A stretch of 64,000 nt of DNA from positions 37,005,482 to 37,069,481 of the forward strand of contig NC_049907.1 of NCBI RefSeq assembly GCF_001411555.2, in the 5' to 3' direction. The position numbers were made by a program, and so were the translations under genes. This DNA comes from Juglans regia. Lineage: Eukaryota > Streptophyta > Magnoliopsida > Fagales > Juglandaceae. Position 1 is the first letter of the stretch; each line of letters starts with the position of its first letter. Shown here piece after piece: positions 60,701-64,000 of this stretch. Below the pieces are notes generated by a model, which saw only the letters and a list, made by a program, of their open reading frames with translations, had not been told where the DNA came from and did not search any database.

Positions 60701-62630
60701 GCTGTCCATACAAAGAAAGAAGCTTTTAGGGGGCCTTAGTCTTCCATATGTTCTTCCATGGGAATGGATTTGTATTTTGTGTCGTAAGGGACTTGTAGAA
60801 CGAATGAACAGTGAATCTCCTCTCAGTTAACCGGACTATTTGGAAGCATGTCCAATTTATTTTTATAGGTTCTGATTTGAACCTAGGACCAATACCATCC
60901 CACCCCCAAGTGTTTACCAACTCAGCTAAGTCTCGCTAAGCAATTTGAAAACACTAGCTCTCCAAGTTTCCTACCAGCTCAGCTCAGCCCTGTGAAAGCC
61001 CATTTGTTTAAATCAAACAATTGGTTACACTCAATAATAATCTCAAAATGTCAATAAACTTCAGAACTTTCAGAAACTATAGATAAATCGAAATTCTAAA
61101 ATGAACTAAAATCCAAGCGATGTTGGCTAATGCTCAGTAACTACCTTCAAAGAGCAAACATGGTTGTTGGCATGCATATTTGTTGATGACAGAAAATCAA
61201 TGTCAACCGGCACATTGCAGAAACTGGAAATTCACAACCTATTCAAATGGCATGAGGATACCTACATATTTGCCAACTCAAACTGCATTCGATCTCCAGT
61301 GTGTGCAAGAACACGATCAACACATGAATCAAGGTGCCGACCAAACCTCCACAACCCAAATAAAGCTGCAGCTCCTGGAAAAAAAGGAAAGGTTTAATGA
61401 ACAAAGGAAAGGGGGGAGGACATGTAGATTTCCGTAATATGAGTTTTTTTATTTTTTTTATAGGTAACCCAGAGGGGAAATTGGGTCAGAGAATGTTTCA
61501 TCATCCTATTCAAACGTAATATGAGCATAACCGATGCTGATAACTTGTAAGAGCCAGAGGTTGATCCTTACCTCCTGAAAGGCTGATTTGAGAAAGCAAA
61601 TTCAGTCGCCCTGTTGCTGCCAGAAAGGGACAGATCACAGATGTTACTGAGCAATATTAGAAAAATAGCAAGAAAAGCAGTAACAACAACATCAATATGC
61701 TGAACATATAAAATTGTTAACCACACTTAGTCACAGAAATTAATTTCTCACATCTATCATGAAAGTTAAAAGCAAAATTGTAGTCTACGTGATCTACATT
61801 ATTCAAAAAACCCATTCAAGTAAAAGGGACTAACATAAATTTCATGCTTCAAGAATCTGCTCCAACGATGCGCGAGGTTAATATACCAACAAAAGTTTCA
61901 AGCATGGCTTTTCCCATGGACATAGCATTACATAAAACAACAACGACAATCCACAACTAAACATTACAGAACTTTAAGTGGATAAACAAATGGTTCTACG
62001 AATAATTTGAAGTGAAAATCCGTGGATATAAACAGCCGTCGGGTTTCCCTAACGATTTGCCGCACAAGGTTTTATACATTAACAATAAAATACAAGTAAA
62101 CATTATCTCAAGCAGACGGAAAATATAACACGTGCAGCACCGGCGATTATAAACCACATACCTGAAAACGTAAGGCAGCCGGCAGCAAGAGCGTTAAACC
62201 TAAAAAACCGAGAGGCATCGGACTTGCAAGCTCGGAAAAAGTTTTCCTCTTCAGGCCTTATTTTCTCCTGATGAAACACACATTTTAGCCTATAATGCGA
62301 TTTACGGAATTGACAAAATCTTAAGAACTTAATCTGATCAATATTTTATATATGTTTGCACTACTCCGGGCAAGCTTTGTGATTAGCAGTTCCGAAACAC
62401 TTTTTTCTTGCTCTGGTAGCCAACGGAAACAAGAAAAACACTTTCAATAAGCAAAACGAAAGCAATCCCAAACAGATAGAAGAAACAAGTAGCCACTGCT
62501 ACAAGAGGGGAAAACTGAAGGGAGAAAAAGTAATTGCTAGGGTTTGGTTGGGAGCCCTAGATGTGGGGTGAAGTAGAAGAACCTTTTTGGACCTGAGAGC
62601 TTGTTCGAGATCGTACAAGATTTCGCCCAT
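57794..62630 (-). CDS. Conserved-looking protein of unknown function
   Basis: Six exons on the minus strand: 62630-62583, 62267-62162, 61616-61572, 61374-61266, 59189-58874 and 57988-57794. They give 819 nt, or 272 residues, all GT-AG with consistent phases. The N-terminus is MGEILYDLEQALRSKKEKIR. Two weakly hydrophobic segments lie at about residues 36-51 and 58-77 (SGGAAALFGLWRFGRHLDSC). Then come ELANIILTKYRHDPWR, a polar Ser/Asn/His/Asp-rich region (about 158-205) and a basic tail with KRSNRRRRMRH. I do not recognise a named family. The two segments could anchor it in a membrane, for example of an organelle, but that is inference. The 2.1-kb intron (59190-61265) carries a SINE and LINE material. 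Divergent DNA upstream (62640 on) may share its promoter. Confidence 0.72.
59552..59759 (-). mobile_element. tRNA-derived SINE with target duplication
   Basis: On the minus strand it starts with a tRNA-like head: A box tagctcaagtgg and B box ggattgattcc, about 40 bp apart. It ends in aaaaaaaaaa. Flanks are gggaatacc at 59543-59551 and 59760-59768, an exact 9-bp duplication. Length is 208 bp. It lies in the fifth intron of the unknown gene, same orientation. Confidence 0.9.
60188..60845 (-). mobile_element. LINE 3' fragment (zf-RVT region) in the intron
   Basis: On the minus strand, FTVHSFYKSLTTQNTNPFPW leads to KAPPKASFFVW-like sequence after one stop, then LCYMCKKSGDSVDHLLLHCE and EVAMSLWNDIFAREVLHW. 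This is the reverse-transcriptase zinc-binding region of plant L1 ORF2. It ends in an A-rich tail (plus-strand T-run, about 60186-60207). ORF1, endonuclease and RT core are absent. Confidence 0.83.
60866..60940 (-). mobile_element. tRNA-like SINE head next to the LINE fragment
   Basis: Minus-strand A box tagctgagttgg (60918-60929) and B box ggttcaaatca (60872-60882), about 35 bp apart, follow a gcgagact start as in tRNA-derived SINE heads. It has no own poly-A tail. The LINE fragment follows downstream after about 20-30 bp. Confidence 0.65.
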
Positions 62631-62639
62631 TTTTTATGT

Positions 62640-63206
62640 TCAGTCTTCAGTCTTTAGCTACAGCTGCTTTCAGAGGAAAAAGCTTCTCCGGCTCCAGAAG
62701 AGGAAAATGGAAGATGCTAGCGTCGCTAGTTTGAGTACTAGTGGTTCGTTTAAGAAAAGCGTTTGTAAGTGATGGGCCAGGGCCCCATCTTCAATAAAGT
62801 GGATCAATAGATTCAAAGTAATGGACTATGCAGCCCGAACTTACTTCAAACGCATTAACTTTTAACAATGGAAAACTCTTAACTCAAAACGAATTTGCGC
62901 ACCGAGAAGTTAACATGGACTGATTCAATGAAACGAATCAGTTTGATTTTAACTTAGACAAGCACAGTTTTAGACGAGATTTGAAGTTAAACGAATCTCT
63001 TCGTTGCGCCTCTTCCCCGCATGTCCTCTCTCTTCTCTGGTAATCTTCTCTGCGTGCCCTCCATGCAAAAGTTGGATGGGTCATTTATTTATACATTAAA
63101 CGGGTACTAATTAATGCAACCTCTTTAGTTTCCCATTTTATGATCAATGTTTTTTCTGATTGGTTCCTCAAAAAAATCATGACTATAAGATTTTTCATTT
63201 TTTCAT
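62640..63206. other. Upstream region of the unknown gene
   Basis: No supported gene on either strand. The 61-codon plus-strand frame 62587-62772 overlaps exon 1 and its 5' UTR on the other strand and has no motif. Confidence 0.5.
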
Positions 63207-63700
63207 GCAGGTTAAGGAACTTGAAACTTCTAGAAAAGAGGAGGTAAAAAATTGATCAGAGTTAGAGAAAGAATTAGACGTAGAAAAGGAAAAAATGAAT
63301 GAAGAAATCATCGACATTGAAGAAAGCAAGTGCAGGCTAAGTTCATTGTTAGAACTCCAAAAAGAGCTATCTGAAAAGCTCTAGATTTCAACAATGGCGA
63401 AGTCACAAGCCGAGGTCCAGCTCGAAAAGGCAATGCTGACAAGGGCAGAGAGGGTGAGGGATATTGAGGAGTTGCAGAGTTGCGGAGACAAATAGATGTG
63501 TTCAATAGGAGGATCGAATTCTACAGAGAAAAAGATTCCAATGGAATGCTTTCGAAGCTTAATGAAGTGAGCTGTGGTTATAGAGAGTATAGTGCTGAGG
63601 AGATTAGATTAGCCACTGATAACTTTTCGGAGAACAAGAGATTGAAATCTGGTGGGGATTGGATGAATGTGTATAGAGGGCGCCAACCCGCTTGTACCTA
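63207..63700 (+). pseudogene. Fragment of a U-box domain kinase gene (PUB32-like)
   Basis: The coiled-coil part reads VKELETSRKEEV, ELEKELDVEKEKMNEE and AKSQAEVQLEKAMLTRAERV, with in-frame stops at about 63253 and 63380. After a frame change near 63475 come RRQIDVFNRRIEFYREKDS and GYREYSAEEIRLATDNFSE, the junction to a protein kinase domain, with RLKSGGDWMNVYRG. This is the order of plant U-box/kinase E3 ligases (coiled coil, kinase, U-box), and the wording is closest to PUB32 as I remember it. The kinase core and U-box are absent, so it is a relic. Confidence 0.75.
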
Positions 63701-63797
63701 CAAGAACTGTTCTCTTATAGAAATCTGGTGGGGATTGGACGAATGTGTATAGAGGGCGCCAACCTACTTGTACCTAGAATAATTGTTCTCTTACAGA
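63645..63797 (+). repeat. Two-unit tandem duplication, 76-77 bp
   Basis: aaatctggtggggattgg to ctgttctcttatag is followed at once by a second copy from 63721 to about 63797, with a few changes (gatgaatg to gacgaatg, cccgcttg to cctacttg). It duplicates the start of the kinase relic plus noncoding sequence. Confidence 0.88.
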
Positions 63798-63800
63798 GAA

Positions 63801-64000
63801 TATAGGGAAGAAGACCGTCGCTATCGTGTTCTTTTTGATGTGCAAGATCGTGTTTTCTTGATGTTTCAATTGTCCGCTTCGTTTAAGTTCTTTGGGATTC
63901 TATCGTGTTTTGCTCTTTTTTTCATTTTTTTTAATACAACTGACAACAACTTTAAAATATTAATTGGTACGTGGGTTGGTGCGCCAACCCGCTTGTACCT
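63801..64000 (+). other. Noncoding end of window with palindrome
   Basis: No gene. At 63964-64000, ggtacgtgggttggtg and cgccaacccgcttgtacc form a hairpin that runs to the window edge; the element may continue beyond. Confidence 0.5.

Overview
This is a plant nuclear window, most likely from a woody eudicot. The genes have short exons with GT-AG introns. They include plant-only families: an OVATE repressor, a DYW-type PPR editing factor and a seed-type LEA protein. Noncoding DNA is AT-rich and full of LINEs, a Copia element, a TRIM, SINEs and MITEs. A MITE family with GTTTGGATA termini occurs many times, which fits Fagales/Juglandaceae, but the species call is only an inference.

Layout. 1-5 kb: repeats without a recognisable gene. 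5.0-5.8 kb (-): OVATE family protein. 7.2-11.8 kb: broken Copia element that interrupts a short segment whose uninterrupted paralogue lies at 16.2-16.5 kb. 12-16 kb: very AT-rich DNA and a CT-rich tandem repeat. 17.6-18.7 kb (-): three-exon LEA D-34/SMP gene with ABRE and RY motifs upstream. 19.1-23.9 kb (+): decayed L1-type LINE split by a 715-bp MITE. 24.7-26.0 kb (-): four-exon glyoxalase I-like gene. 27.3-29.6 kb (-): two-exon PPR-DYW gene (MEF11/LOI1-like). 31.7-35.15 kb (+): second decayed LINE. 35.6-36.9 kb (+): TSR2-like gene with a short C-terminus. 38.1 kb (-): tRNA-Gly(GCC). 40.5-41.8 kb (-): LINE ORF1 remnant and a TRIM with a target-site duplication. 44.5-48.3 kb (+): OBERON-like PHD-finger gene. 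50.1-50.9 kb (+): processed pseudogene of prefoldin subunit 5. 52.0-52.5 kb (-): HSP20-like gene. 57.8-62.6 kb (-): six-exon gene of unknown function whose large intron holds a SINE and a LINE 3' end. 63.2-63.7 kb (+): broken U-box/kinase fragment.

The intact genes are independent housekeeping, developmental and stress loci. I see no operon, cluster or defence system, and no clearly new biological system. The most informative features are structural: retroelement insertions with readable target duplications, a retrocopy, a Copia element that lacks its 5' LTR but has an identifiable empty site, a possible tRNA-like/LINE chimera, a shortened TSR2 reading frame, and an unexplained exon-like stretch downstream of the unknown gene. 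Exon boundaries were inferred by eye from frame, splice dinucleotides and family knowledge.
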